Assembly: GCF_029076695.1 (NCBI RefSeq)
Contig: NZ_JARFIK010000002.1
Coordinates: 310,001-374,000, forward strand
Direction of reading: 5' to 3'
DNA length: 64,000 nucleotides
Source: Adlercreutzia equolifaciens
GTDB taxonomy: Bacteria > Actinomycetota > Coriobacteriia > Coriobacteriales > Eggerthellaceae
Each line of letters starts with the position of its first letter. Positions within the stretch are counted from its first letter, which is position 1. Shown in pieces: positions 16,915 to 26,025 of the stretch. The notes beneath the pieces were generated by a model, which was given only the letters and a program-made list of their open reading frames with translations, was not told the origin of the DNA and made no database searches. The translations under genes and the position numbers were made by a program.

Positions 16915-17523
16915 ATGGCGCAGGAAAAAGACGCACAGCGCCGTGGAGGCCGCTCTCGGCGCCCGGCTCCGCATACGGATGAACCCATGGTGCTGACGCG
17001 CCCGGTGTTCTTCGTGGGCTTCATGGGAGCGGGCAAAACATCGGTGGCCCGTCGTTTGGCCCGCACCTGCCGCATTGCCTCGGTGGACATGGACACCTAT
17101 CTGGAGCGTCGGGAAGGGCGCAAGATCACTGAGATCTTCGCCACCGACGGCGAGCCGGGCTTTCGCGCCATCGAGACGGACGTGCTGCGCGAGCTGGCGG
17201 CCAAGGAGGATCCGCTTCTGGTGTCCTGCGGCGGCGGCGTGGTGGTGACGCCGGAGAATCACGAGATCTTTGCCGAGGGAGGCCTGGTGGTCTTCCTCGA
17301 TGTGACGGCCGACGAGGCCTCCGATCGTATTCGCGACAAATCGACGCGTCCGCTGTTCCAGGACTTGGACAGCGCCCGGGCCCGGTGCGAGGAGCGCCGC
17401 CCCCTCTATGAGGCGGTGGCCGACGTGACGGTGTCCACGGCCGGCAAGTCGGTGCCCGCCATCGCCCGTGAAGTGCAACGCATTCTGGAGAAGGAGGGCG
17501 TGCTGTGCCCGCAACAAAAGTAG
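16915..17523 (+). CDS. aroK: Shikimate kinase
   Basis: This enzyme phosphorylates shikimate with ATP. The P-loop GFMGAGKTS is at about residues 39-47, the shikimate-binding DMDTYLERREG follows, and then CGGGVV. The protein carries an extra basic, Arg-rich N-terminal segment of roughly 25 residues. Initiation at a later ATG (16987) would remove it, so the exact start is uncertain. The gene overlaps aroB by 19 bases, implying coupled translation. Confidence 0.94.
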   Translation: MAQEKDAQRRGGRSRRPAPHTDEPMVLTRPVFFVGFMGAGKTSVARRLARTCRIASVDMDTYLERREGRKITEIFATDGEPGFRAIETDVLRELAAKEDPLLVSCGGGVVVTPENHEIFAEGGLVVFLDVTADEASDRIRDKSTRPLFQDLDSARARCEERRPLYEAVADVTVSTAGKSVPAIAREVQRILEKEGVLCPQQK

Positions 17524-18614
17524 TGGTGAACATCCCCGGCGAGACGCCGTACGACGTGCGCATCGGCACGGGCGTCCTGGAGGGGCTCGGCTCTTGGGCG
17601 AAGAAGCTGCCCGCCGTGGCCCATGCGCCGCACCTGCTTATCATCACCGACGCCAACGTGGCCCCGCTCTACCTGGAGACGGCGCGTACGTCGCTCAAGG
17701 CCGCGGGGTTCCGCGTAAGCGACATTGTGGTGCCTGCGGGCGAAGAGGCGAAATCCGTGGCCGTGGCTGGCGAGATCTGGGACGCCATGGCGCAGCTGGG
17801 GCTCACTCGCGATGCAGCGGTAGTGGCCCTGGGCGGCGGCGTGGTGGGCGACCTGTCCGGCTTCGTGGCCTCCACCTACATGCGCGGCATCACCTTTGTC
17901 CAGGTACCAACTACGCTTCTGGCCATGGTGGACTCCTCCGTGGGCGGCAAGACTGGCGTGAACCTGGACGCGGGCAAGAACTTGGTGGGCACGTTCAAGC
18001 AGCCCGCCTATGTGGCGGCTTCTACCGACACTCTGGCCACGCTGGACGAGCGCGAGTGGGCCTGCGGCTGCGCGGAAATTGCCAAGTCCTCGGTAATCGA
18101 TTCCGACGAGTTCTTCTTCTGGCTGTTGGAGCAGGCCGACGCTCTGGCGGCCCGTGATGACGCCGTGGTAAGTGAGGCCATCGCGCGTTCCGTGGTGTTC
18201 AAGGCCGGCGTGGTGGCGGCCGATAAGACGGAGAGCCGCGGCGTGCGCGAGTGCCTGAACTACGGCCACACCTTGGGTCATGCCATCGAGACCTTGGCCG
18301 GCTACGGGGTGTACTCCCATGGAGCCGCCGTGGCCGAGGGCATGCGCTTTGCGGCCCAGCTGGGCGTGGACGTGGTGGGCACGTCGCCCGAGCTGGTGCA
18401 AACCCAGGGCGAGCTGCTGGATCGTCTGGGCCTGCCGTCGCTGCCGTGGTCGGCGCCGGCCGACGACATTCTGGCGGCTATGAAGCGCGACAAGAAGACG
18501 CGCAGCGGCGAGGTGCGCTTCGTGCTGCCGCGGGACATTGGGTCGTGGGAGTTGGTGGCCGTGGAGGACGCGGTCATCCTGGAGCACTTGCGCGCATGGG
18601 AGGCTTCGAAGTGA
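17505..18614 (+). CDS. aroB: 3-dehydroquinate synthase
   Basis: This is the NAD- and metal-dependent cyclisation of DAHP to 3-dehydroquinate. Motifs include GEEAKS, the NAD-binding ALGGGVVGDLSGFVAS and the PTTLLAMVDSSVGGKTGVN segment. The metal ligands are in NYGHTLGHAIE, and HGAAVAEGM follows. The GTG start at 17505 has AAGGAGGG about nine bases upstream, inside the aroK 3' end. Length (369) is normal. The stop codon overlaps the aroQ start. Confidence 0.96.
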   Translation: MPATKVVVNIPGETPYDVRIGTGVLEGLGSWAKKLPAVAHAPHLLIITDANVAPLYLETARTSLKAAGFRVSDIVVPAGEEAKSVAVAGEIWDAMAQLGLTRDAAVVALGGGVVGDLSGFVASTYMRGITFVQVPTTLLAMVDSSVGGKTGVNLDAGKNLVGTFKQPAYVAASTDTLATLDEREWACGCAEIAKSSVIDSDEFFFWLLEQADALAARDDAVVSEAIARSVVFKAGVVAADKTESRGVRECLNYGHTLGHAIETLAGYGVYSHGAAVAEGMRFAAQLGVDVVGTSPELVQTQGELLDRLGLPSLPWSAPADDILAAMKRDKKTRSGEVRFVLPRDIGSWELVAVEDAVILEHLRAWEASK

Positions 18615-19039
18615 AAAAGATCTTGCTGATGAACGGGCCGAACTTGAATATGCTTGGCGTGCGCGATCCGGCCATTTATGGGTCGGATACGCTGGCTGCC
18701 ATTGAGGAAATGGTTCGGGCCTATGGGGCCGAGCGTGGGTGCGAGGTCGATTGCTTTCAGTCGAATCATGAAGGGGCCTTGGTTGACAAACTACATGAGG
18801 CCCATGGGGTGTACGATGGCATTGTGTACAACCCGGGAGCGCATACGCACTACTCCTATGCGCTTCATGACGCAGTCGAGTGCATTGACGTGCCGGTGGT
18901 GGAGATCCATATTTCGGATATCTCGAAGCGCGAAGAGTTCCGCCGCCATTCGGTGATTGCGCCGGCCTGCGTGGGCCAGGTGAAGGGTCTGGGCAAGGAG
19001 GGCTATCTGCGTGCCCTCGATATGCTGCTGGAGGAGTAG
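18611..19039 (+). CDS. aroQ: Type II 3-dehydroquinate dehydratase
   Basis: This is a small (142 residue) dodecameric dehydroquinase of the type II family. The N-terminal ILLMNGPNLNMLG, FQSNHEG, NPGAHTHYSYALHDA and EIHISD motifs are all present. The GTG at 18611 overlaps the aroB TGA in a GTGA arrangement, and the family N-terminus begins there, so it is chosen. Type II rather than type I enzyme is usual in actinobacteria. It completes the aroC-K-B-Q run. Confidence 0.95.
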   Translation: MKKILLMNGPNLNMLGVRDPAIYGSDTLAAIEEMVRAYGAERGCEVDCFQSNHEGALVDKLHEAHGVYDGIVYNPGAHTHYSYALHDAVECIDVPVVEIHISDISKREEFRRHSVIAPACVGQVKGLGKEGYLRALDMLLEE

Positions 19040-19129
19040 GGGAGAGGCCGCGGGCGCTGCTCGAGGGCGGTTGAAACGTCGCTCTTGAGGGCCTGCGTAG
19101 TTTGCGAAACGAGAATCGGAGTCGATGCT

Positions 19130-20278
19130 ATGACGGTGTACAACGAGCTTTACAATCCGGTGGCTTGCGAGTGGCATGTGGGGCAGCTGCTGCGCGCTTT
19201 GGCTCAGCTGCGCGACGGACGGCCGAGCCCCATGGTGGTGCGCGACACGTCCAACATCCATTGGATTACGGCCTTCGATGACGTTTTCGACGACGAGGCG
19301 GCCCATGCTCTGTACATCAGCGGCGACCGCGCGGTGCTTCACACCGATTCGCGTTACGCCACCGCCTGCGAAGAGGCGGCCCGTCGTTCGCCCATTCGCA
19401 TCGATACTGCCCGCGAGAGCCACGCGGCTTTTGTGGCGCGCCAGTGGAACGGCTCGTGGCTGCACGGCATGCCCGAGGCCGAGCTGCAGGTAGAGGACAC
19501 CATGACCTTGGCCGAGTATCGCGCGCTCCAGAAGGCCTTCCCCGCCGATTTCCCCATTGGCGAGACCGATGGCCTGGTGCTCAAGCTGCGCGCGGTGAAG
19601 GATCCCTACGAGGTGGCTCGCATGCGCGGGGCCCAGTCTATTACCGATGCGGCGTTTTCCCATATCATCCAATATATGAAGCCGGGTATGACCGAGCGAC
19701 AGGTGCAGCTGGAACTGGAAGAGTTCATGCTGCGCCACGGGGCTCAGGGCCTGGCGTTCCCCTCCATTGTGGCCACGGGCGCCAACGGGGCGAGCCCCCA
19801 TGCCATCCCCGGCGCCACCATGCTCGAGGCGGGGCAGTGCGTCGTTCTTGATTTCGGGGCGAAGTCCTACGGGTACTGCTCGGACATGACGCGCACGGTG
19901 TTCCTCGGCGAGCCCGAAGGCGAGATGCGTGCCGCCTGGGATACGCTGCGGGCGGCCAACGAGGCGGTGGAGGCTATGCTGGCGCCCGGCGTGACGGGCA
20001 AGGAAGCGCACGAGCTGGCGGAATCGGTGCTGGCCGAGGGTGGCTTCGCGGGACGTATGGGCCACGGCCTGGGTCATGGCGTCGGTCTCGATATCCACGA
20101 GGAGCCCGTGCTGGCGCCGCGCAACGAGCAGCCGCTGGTAGCAGGCAACGTGGTCACCGTGGAGCCGGGCATCTACCTGCCGGGCAAGTTCGGCATGCGC
20201 TTGGAAGACTTCGGCGTCATCACCGACGACGGCTTCGACGTATTCACCAAGAGCACCCACGAGATGGTAGTGATCTAG
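19130..20278 (+). CDS. M24 family Xaa-Pro aminopeptidase
   Basis: This is a creatinase/aminopeptidase-fold metallopeptidase that removes N-terminal residues preceding proline. An N-terminal creatinase-like domain precedes the pita-bread catalytic domain. Metal ligands are visible in VVLDFGAKSYGYCSDMTRT (two Asp), GHGLGHGVGLDIHE (His), TVEPGIY (Glu) and MRLEDFGVIT (Glu). The ATG at 19130 gives 382 residues and follows ATCGGAG. In many Gram-positives this gene (yqhT/pepP) lies directly before efp. Here 5.7 kb of other genes separates them. Confidence 0.92.
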   Translation: MTVYNELYNPVACEWHVGQLLRALAQLRDGRPSPMVVRDTSNIHWITAFDDVFDDEAAHALYISGDRAVLHTDSRYATACEEAARRSPIRIDTARESHAAFVARQWNGSWLHGMPEAELQVEDTMTLAEYRALQKAFPADFPIGETDGLVLKLRAVKDPYEVARMRGAQSITDAAFSHIIQYMKPGMTERQVQLELEEFMLRHGAQGLAFPSIVATGANGASPHAIPGATMLEAGQCVVLDFGAKSYGYCSDMTRTVFLGEPEGEMRAAWDTLRAANEAVEAMLAPGVTGKEAHELAESVLAEGGFAGRMGHGLGHGVGLDIHEEPVLAPRNEQPLVAGNVVTVEPGIYLPGKFGMRLEDFGVITDDGFDVFTKSTHEMVVI

Positions 20279-20346
20279 CCTACGCCGAAGGCCGTCTCAT
20301 TCGGGGGCGTCGCTGCCAAATTTCCGCAGAAGAGAGAAGGTGCGCT

Positions 20347-21048
20347 GTGATAAAAGGCCTGCGCATGCTGGTCGTAGAAGATGACGCGGCCATCAACAAG
20401 GTGGTGTGCTCCTATCTGGAAAAGCGGGGTGCCGCCTGTACGGCGGCCTTTTCGGGTACCGAGGGACTGTTGCGGCTGGAGGGCGGCGACTTCGACTTGC
20501 TGATTACCGATCTCATGTTGCCGGGAGCCGCTGGTGAGGATGTGGTGGCCGCGGCGGTGGCCGCTCGGTTGCCGGTGATCGTGCTTTCTGCTCGCGCCAC
20601 TGTGGCCGATCGTGTGGACTTGCTGCAGTTGGGTGCTGATGACTATTTGGTAAAACCGTTCGACCTGGAAGAGCTGGACGCCCGCATTGAGGCGGTGCTG
20701 CGCCGTTATGACGCTCATGCGGGAGGGGAGGAGCGTGCAGAGCATGCCGTGCTTCGCTATGGGTCGTGGGTGCTCGATCCGGCAGCGCGGACGTTTGTGG
20801 CGGCCGGCGCTTCGGTGTATCTGACGCCGACGGAATTCGCCATGGTGGAGGCACTGATGGCCGAGCCGGCGCGCGTGCATACCAAGCGGAACCTTTCGAC
20901 GGCAGCGGCTGGCAGTGAGGTCGCGCTGGAGGACAAGGCCGTGGCTACCCATATCGGCAACATTCGCGCGAAGCTGCGCACGGCGCAGGTCCAGGACCTT
21001 ATCGAGACGGTGTGGGGAGTGGGGTTCAAGCTGCAAGACCTGAGCTAG
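20347..21048 (+). CDS. OmpR-family response regulator
   Basis: This is a two-component response regulator. The receiver domain (about residues 1-120) has the acidic pair EDD near residue 13, the phosphoacceptor Asp in LLITDLMLPG (about residue 58), Ser in LSARA and Lys in LVKPFDLEEL. The C-terminal winged helix contains LTPTEFAMVEALM and THIGNIRAKL. The GTG at 20347 follows GAGAGAAGG. It is followed by an ABC exporter and the likely cognate kinase at 23760, so it should control that exporter. Confidence 0.93.
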   Translation: MIKGLRMLVVEDDAAINKVVCSYLEKRGAACTAAFSGTEGLLRLEGGDFDLLITDLMLPGAAGEDVVAAAVAARLPVIVLSARATVADRVDLLQLGADDYLVKPFDLEELDARIEAVLRRYDAHAGGEERAEHAVLRYGSWVLDPAARTFVAAGASVYLTPTEFAMVEALMAEPARVHTKRNLSTAAAGSEVALEDKAVATHIGNIRAKLRTAQVQDLIETVWGVGFKLQDLS

Positions 21049-21201
21049 ATCGAGTGCGAGAAAGCCAACTGAGCCGCAGCGGGACAGCCCCGAGGCAGTC
21101 GACCGTCTCATCTTGTCAGAATCTTGGCATTTCCTCGGCGGTTCCTGGAAGGTTGGTTGCTATGCTGGACGAAAGCGGTTGCATCGCGGAAAGGACAGCT
21201 T

Positions 21202-22200
21202 GTGGTGGCTTTGACATGCGAAAACCTCTCTCGTTCCTTCTGGGGGAAACTTGTTGTCGATGGGGTCTCGCTGACTCTGGCTCCGGGCGAAATCTATGGC
21301 TTGGTTGGTCGCAACGGGGCGGGCAAGTCGACGTTGCTAAAAATGCTGGCAGGATATCTGGCGCCCTCATCGGGCAGGGTGAAAATTTGCGGCGAAGTCC
21401 TGGGTCCCTGTCAGACAAGTGCTCACCTCGGCTGCCTCATCGAGCAGCCGGCGGTGAACCCTTCGCTCTCCGCCTTTCAGAACGTGATGGTACGCGCGTT
21501 GGCCCAGGGTCTTCCCAATGCGAAGGAGGCAACGGCCGAGGTGGTGCGAGCCGTGGGCCTCGATCCTGCCCTGCGCGATCGTGCCGGGCGTTTCTCTCTG
21601 GGTATGAAGCAGCGGCTGGGCTTGGCGCTGGCACTGGTGGGGGAGCCCCAGGTGCTGCTTCTGGACGAGCCGTTTAACGGCCTTGATCCCGAAGGGGTGT
21701 GCCTGGTGCGCGAGCTGCTGGTGAATCTGGCTGAAACGCGGCAGGTGGCGGTGCTCATCAGCTCGCACGTGCTGGATCAGCTAGACCGTATGGCCACCCG
21801 CTACGGCGTTATTCGCGAGGGACGGCTCGTCTGCGAGGTAACGACCGATCAGGTGGCCGCGGAGTGCACGGACTACCTGTGCGTGGAAACCCCCGACGCG
21901 CCCCGCGCCCTGGCAGTGCTTCAGCAGCGCTGGCCCGCCGTGGCATTCACCGTCATGCCCGACGACGCCATTCGCGTCGGCGCCAGAGGGGCCTCAGAAA
22001 CGGCCCCCGCCGTCGCTGGTATGGAGGCACCCACGGCCGAAGAGGTGGGCCGCGTCCTTCTGGAAGCGAATGTGTCCGTGAGCGGCCTGTATACCCACAG
22101 CCGCGATATCGAGGAGTACTTCGTCGCCCTCATGGGCGGTACCGCTCCTGTGCGCGAAGAAGGCAAGGAAGGCCGCGAAGGCGGTGGGGGCAATGCTTAG
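21202..22200 (+). CDS. ABC transporter ATP-binding protein (bacitracin/lantibiotic export type)
   Basis: This is the ATPase of an ABC-2-type exporter. It has Walker A GRNGAGKST (about residues 37-45), a signature variant FSLGMKQRLGLA, Walker B LLLDEP followed by FNGLDPEG, and a switch His in SSHVLDQ. The C-terminal extension (about 95 residues) is typical of the BcrA/LanF subfamily. The GTG at 21202 is preferred because GGAAAGGA precedes it; the frame remains open upstream but without homology. The overlap with the permease start indicates coupling. The likely substrate is an antimicrobial peptide or lipid-II-binding agent, judged from the gene arrangement only. Confidence 0.9.
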   Translation: MVALTCENLSRSFWGKLVVDGVSLTLAPGEIYGLVGRNGAGKSTLLKMLAGYLAPSSGRVKICGEVLGPCQTSAHLGCLIEQPAVNPSLSAFQNVMVRALAQGLPNAKEATAEVVRAVGLDPALRDRAGRFSLGMKQRLGLALALVGEPQVLLLDEPFNGLDPEGVCLVRELLVNLAETRQVAVLISSHVLDQLDRMATRYGVIREGRLVCEVTTDQVAAECTDYLCVETPDAPRALAVLQQRWPAVAFTVMPDDAIRVGARGASETAPAVAGMEAPTAEEVGRVLLEANVSVSGLYTHSRDIEEYFVALMGGTAPVREEGKEGREGGGGNA

Positions 22201-22951
22201 GGTGCTCCGCGCCGACGCTTACCGGCTGCTCCACAGTCGGCTGTGGTGGATTCTTGTGGCGGGTTTGGCGCTCTATGCCTTTGAGGGCTCGAACTATTTT
22301 GCGTCGGGATGGTACTCGGAGGGCGTGGCGACCTTCGCCGAAGCCGCGCGTCGGCACGAGGTGCTCGAGCTGGCTATGGCGCTCCTGCCCATTTGGTTCG
22401 CCTGGTTTTTCGGCTCCGATCTGACGAACCGCACGATGCGAAATGTGCTGGTGGACGCCAAGGGACGCCGCTCCTATGTCCTGGCGGCGGCCGTGCTTGT
22501 TTTCGGCGCGATCGTTGCCGTGATGGTAGCGCTCAGTGTGATTCTGGCACTTAATCTGTTTCGTCTCGGATTCACGTTCTCTTCAGAAGGCGCTGCTACG
22601 TTCGCTCAGCGCCTGGGGGCGCTCGCGGTTTTCGCGACGGCCTATGCGCTGGTGGCGATGGCCCTTACCGTGATAGCCAGCAAAAATGCCGCCACCTGGG
22701 GAATTGCCGGTGCGGCGCTGCTTACCTCCACGGTGCTCTTCTCGTTTGCCCGCGTGGCGGCGTTTTACCTGCCGGCGCCTCTTGATCGGATAGCCGATGA
22801 AATGCTGACGACGTATTCCTTGTCCGGGATGGCTAGCACCCTCGAAGGAACGGGCGTCGTCCAGCCGTGGTGGTTTGTCCAAGCAGCGCTCATAGCTCTT
22901 TTGGGCGTTCTCGTCTGCTCCCTGATTCTGCGACGAAAGGAGCTGAGGTAG
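22193..22951 (+). CDS. ABC-2 type exporter permease, first subunit
   Basis: This is an integral membrane protein of about 252 residues with six predicted hydrophobic segments. The first (WWILVAGLALYAF) is near the N-terminus and the last before the basic C-terminus RRKELR. It starts eight bases inside the ATPase gene. The arrangement of ATPase followed by two similar-sized permeases resembles lantibiotic self-protection LanFEG and related exporters. There is little sequence conservation to name it further. Confidence 0.83.
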   Translation: MLRVLRADAYRLLHSRLWWILVAGLALYAFEGSNYFASGWYSEGVATFAEAARRHEVLELAMALLPIWFAWFFGSDLTNRTMRNVLVDAKGRRSYVLAAAVLVFGAIVAVMVALSVILALNLFRLGFTFSSEGAATFAQRLGALAVFATAYALVAMALTVIASKNAATWGIAGAALLTSTVLFSFARVAAFYLPAPLDRIADEMLTTYSLSGMASTLEGTGVVQPWWFVQAALIALLGVLVCSLILRRKELR

Positions 22952-22953
22952 TC

Positions 22954-23757
22954 ATGCTGAACATTCTGCACGCCCAGCTGTATCGGTTGGTGCGATCTGT
23001 GACGTTCTGGGGATTTCTGGCCTTGGCGGTTTTTATCGCCTTCGTCATAGGCCGCTCGGCTTGCGAGAGCGCGCTCGCGGGCGGCTCTCTCTTTGGGCTG
23101 CCCGTTATGGGCTACTCCTCTGATTCGCCTTCGTCAGGGCGCTTGTGGATAGAGGGAGTGCTCGTGCTCGACCAGGGAAGGGCTCCGTTCTATCTGGCTC
23201 TCTTTACTTCGTGGGTTGTGACGGTGCTGTATGCTGATGACGTGCAGCAGGGCGGCCTACGATCGCTCTTGGTGGGACCGCACTCCCGTTGGCAGTATGT
23301 GCTGGCCATGACGGCGCTGGTGGTCATAGTGGCGATAGCCCTTGTGGCGGCAGTTTTGGCGGCGACAGCAGCGGCGATCTTCTCGTTCCCCACCCTGAAC
23401 CTGGGGTTTAACGGGGGACGACTGGTTTGCTGGATGCTCGTGGTGATCCTGGTTTCCGTGTTTTGCGCCATGGCAACGTTTGCGGTACTGGTAGCCACGG
23501 GGCGCAAGGCAGTGGCGGTGCTCTTCGCCGCTTTATTATGCGGGTGCGTTTTTGACAGCGGGCTGTTCGCGTTGGCCGCGATGGTGGGCGGTGAAGGAGC
23601 CCTGAGCGAACCGCTTTCCTGGCTGCCCCTGCAAGTTGTCGGGCGCATGTGCGAAAGCGGGACGGCGCCGGATGCGGGAGATATGGCGGCCTCGATGCTG
23701 TTTGCGGTAGCAGCGGCGGCTTTCAGCTGGCTGGCGATGCGGCGAAAGAGGGTTTAA
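22954..23757 (+). CDS. ABC-2 type exporter permease, second subunit
   Basis: This second permease of about 267 residues begins MLNILHAQLYRLVRSVTFWGF. That layout (short amphipathic N-terminus, first helix, large extracytoplasmic loop around residues 35-75, then five helices) matches LanE/LanG-type permeases. It starts two bases after the preceding stop and ends two bases before the kinase ATG, so it belongs to the same operon. The ATG is preceded by AAAGGAGCTGAGG. Confidence 0.83.
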   Translation: MLNILHAQLYRLVRSVTFWGFLALAVFIAFVIGRSACESALAGGSLFGLPVMGYSSDSPSSGRLWIEGVLVLDQGRAPFYLALFTSWVVTVLYADDVQQGGLRSLLVGPHSRWQYVLAMTALVVIVAIALVAAVLAATAAAIFSFPTLNLGFNGGRLVCWMLVVILVSVFCAMATFAVLVATGRKAVAVLFAALLCGCVFDSGLFALAAMVGGEGALSEPLSWLPLQVVGRMCESGTAPDAGDMAASMLFAVAAAAFSWLAMRRKRV

Positions 23758-23759
23758 CG

Positions 23760-24809
23760 ATGATCGTGCTGGTGGCGTTGTGCCTGCTGCTGACTGCGGC
23801 TTTGGTGGCGGTGGTGTGGCTAAGCGGGCGGCAGCTGCGGGCCATGGAGCGACTTCTGCTGGCGCGGGGGCACGGGCGGTCGGGAAAGGTGCGCCTGACG
23901 TTTCCGACGCCAGCGGCCCAAGCGCTGGCATTGCAGGTGAACGCGTTGATCGACGAGGCAGATGGAGCGCGGCGCGCGGCCGATGCCGAGCGCCAGGAAC
24001 TGCAGCGGAACCTGGCTTCGTTCTCTCACGACGTGCGTACCCCGCTCACCGGAGCTCAGGGCTACTTGCAGCTGTATAAACTGGCCGAAAGCGATGCCGA
24101 GCGCAACGAATGCGTAGCGGCTGCTACCGAGCGGTTGGGAGTCATGCGCGGCTTGGTGGATCAGCTGTTCGAGTTCGCCAAAATCGACGAGGGCGCGCAG
24201 GAGTTGCCGCGCGAAGAGGTGGATCTGGGCGCCGTGGTGGCCGAGGCGCTGGGGGCGCGCTACCCGTCGTTCGTCGAGCGTGGCTGGGAGCCAGCGGTGC
24301 GGTTGCCCGAGTGCGCCGTGATGGTACGGGCCAACGGCGAGGCGCTGGGTCGTCTGGTGGGAAACCTGCTCGACAACTGCCTACGTCACGGCAGCGGAGC
24401 CCCATGCGTTGAGCTGCGGATTGGCGCGGAAAGGGAAGAGGCGCCGGGCAGCAAAGGGTCGAGGGCGTTGGAGGCGAAGGCGCCGACCGGTAAGGAGCCG
24501 CTGGCGCGGGATTCGAGAGCGCCCGAGCCGGTCAGCCCCGATGCCCCCGCTGCAGGCACGATTGATTCGGGGCGCACGCATTCTGGCAACGGGGCTGGTT
24601 TCGAGCTTGTGGTTTCCAATCCCGCCGATCGTCTGGACTCCCTCGACATCGCTCGCGTCTTCGACCGCTTCTACCGCGGAGACGGCGCTCGCCAAGCTGG
24701 CGGCAGCGGCCTGGGCCTGGCTATCGCCTTCGAGCTGGCGCAGGCTATGGGTCTGCAGCTGACGGCTGAAGCCGAAGCTGAGCGGTTTGTCATGAGGCTT
24801 GAGGGTTGA
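23760..24809 (+). CDS. Sensor histidine kinase of the exporter operon
   Basis: This 349-residue kinase has a single N-terminal transmembrane helix (MIVLVALCLLLTAALVAVVW) and no extracytoplasmic domain. It has an H-box (FSHDVRTPLTGAQGY, about residues 91-105), an N-box (LVGNLLDNCLRHG) and a G-box (GGSGLGLAIAFELAQ). Between the N-box and the G-box lies a low-complexity Glu/Pro/Ser/Ala insertion of roughly 55 residues (about 222-277), which is unusual inside an ATPase domain. Kinases that lack a sensing domain and sit in exporter operons often sense through the transporter itself. Partner: the regulator at 20347. Confidence 0.9.
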   Translation: MIVLVALCLLLTAALVAVVWLSGRQLRAMERLLLARGHGRSGKVRLTFPTPAAQALALQVNALIDEADGARRAADAERQELQRNLASFSHDVRTPLTGAQGYLQLYKLAESDAERNECVAAATERLGVMRGLVDQLFEFAKIDEGAQELPREEVDLGAVVAEALGARYPSFVERGWEPAVRLPECAVMVRANGEALGRLVGNLLDNCLRHGSGAPCVELRIGAEREEAPGSKGSRALEAKAPTGKEPLARDSRAPEPVSPDAPAAGTIDSGRTHSGNGAGFELVVSNPADRLDSLDIARVFDRFYRGDGARQAGGSGLGLAIAFELAQAMGLQLTAEAEAERFVMRLEG

Positions 24810-24920
24810 GGCTTCCTGCAGTTCACTGGTCGCTCTGGTGGGGTTAGCGGAGGCTGACTTTCCGCAAGTCGGCGGTTTGCCCGTCCTCGCGTAAATCGAC
24901 GCGCCGTCTTTTTCTCGCAG

Positions 24921-24929
24921 TGCTATAAC
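24921..24929 (+). promoter_or_regulatory. Extended -10 promoter before the YczE-like gene
   Basis: TGCTATAAC fits an extended -10 (TGn plus TATAAC) 45 bases before the preferred start at 24974. No clear -35 is seen. Confidence 0.5.
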
Positions 24930-24973
24930 TGAAGAGACGCAACCGACGAGTGAGCCGAGAGGACGGTGAGACA

Positions 24974-25843
24974 ATGACGGTACGGCCAGAGAATCGCGGG
25001 AATGAGATTCGGGTCAAGGGCAAGTCCATGGGGCGCGAGCGCTCGGGCGCAACCACGCCGTCGCAGTCTGTCTCGACCGTCGGCGAGGATCCTGACGAAC
25101 GCGGCGCATCGCGCGCAACGCCTTCGAGCCCTCGCCTCACTTTGTACCTGATAGGCCGCGTGGCGCTCATGCTGGCGGGCATTGCCGTCATGGCCCTGGG
25201 CATCGATGTCATCGTGAAGGCTAACTTGGGCAATTCGCCCATTTCCGCCACGCCCAACGTGCTGAGCTTGGCGTTTCCCGCCATCAGTTTCGGTACGTTC
25301 ATGCTGGGATGGCAGTGCTTTCTGGTGCTGGTTCAAGTGGCTATTTTGCGCAAGGACTTCCGCCCCGTGGACCTGCTGCAAATTCCCATTTCGGTATTTT
25401 TCGGCGTTTGCATCGATGTCTTTATGGCGTGGCTGGGCGATGCGGCCCCGGCAAGCTATGGGGTCTCGTGGCTGTGGATTGTGGTCGGTATGGCCATTCT
25501 TGCTCTGGGCATTGTGATGACCGTCGTGTCGGGCACGGTAATGAATTGCGGCGAGGCGGTGGTTCAGGCGGTGGTCACCAAGACGGGCATCCGTTTCGGC
25601 ACGGGGAAGGTGTGCTTCGATCTTTCCTGTGCGGCTTTGGCCATCATCTGCAGTTTCGCCTTCATGGGTCATTTGGCTGGCGTGCGCGAAGGCACCATCG
25701 TGTGCGCGGCTTGCACCGGCCTTATCGTGAACGCCTACATGGCCGTCTACGGCAAAGTGCGCGCCCTAGTTGCGGCGCGGCGCGGCCTGGTGGAGGATGA
25801 GCCGGTTCCGCTGCTGGCCGCCGAGGAAGAGGGCGCGGCGTAG
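24974..25843 (+). CDS. YczE-like integral membrane protein (DUF6198 type)
   Basis: This is a membrane protein of about 289 residues with a hydrophilic Ser/Arg-rich N-terminus of roughly 55 residues followed by five to six hydrophobic helices. The segment GIDVIVKANLGNSPISATPNVLS is typical of the YczE/YitT-related group. YczE of Bacillus has been linked genetically to surfactin production, but no transport reaction is known. The ATG at 24974 is favoured over the GTG at 24950. The gene stands alone between the exporter operon and efp. Confidence 0.8.
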   Translation: MTVRPENRGNEIRVKGKSMGRERSGATTPSQSVSTVGEDPDERGASRATPSSPRLTLYLIGRVALMLAGIAVMALGIDVIVKANLGNSPISATPNVLSLAFPAISFGTFMLGWQCFLVLVQVAILRKDFRPVDLLQIPISVFFGVCIDVFMAWLGDAAPASYGVSWLWIVVGMAILALGIVMTVVSGTVMNCGEAVVQAVVTKTGIRFGTGKVCFDLSCAALAIICSFAFMGHLAGVREGTIVCAACTGLIVNAYMAVYGKVRALVAARRGLVEDEPVPLLAAEEEGAA

Positions 25844-25924
25844 TCTCGCTTGCGGTGCTTCTGCCGAGCGGCTGGGGGAGCGACCGCCTTTTGCCCTTCG
25901 ACCGTGGACTTCTTGCGGCTGGCT

Positions 25925-25953
25925 TTGCGCAGAAGGCCTGGGGCGGCTATAAT
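25925..25953 (+). promoter_or_regulatory. Promoter of efp
   Basis: TTGCGC and TATAAT are separated by exactly 17 bases, 73 bases upstream of the efp GTG. This is the best sigma-70-type promoter in the window. Confidence 0.8.
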
Positions 25954-26025
25954 AAACCAGTTTGTGAATCAGGCGCGGTGCGAGCAGCGAAGAGGCTCTG
26001 CCGCGTGCAATGAAAGGAAGCATTC

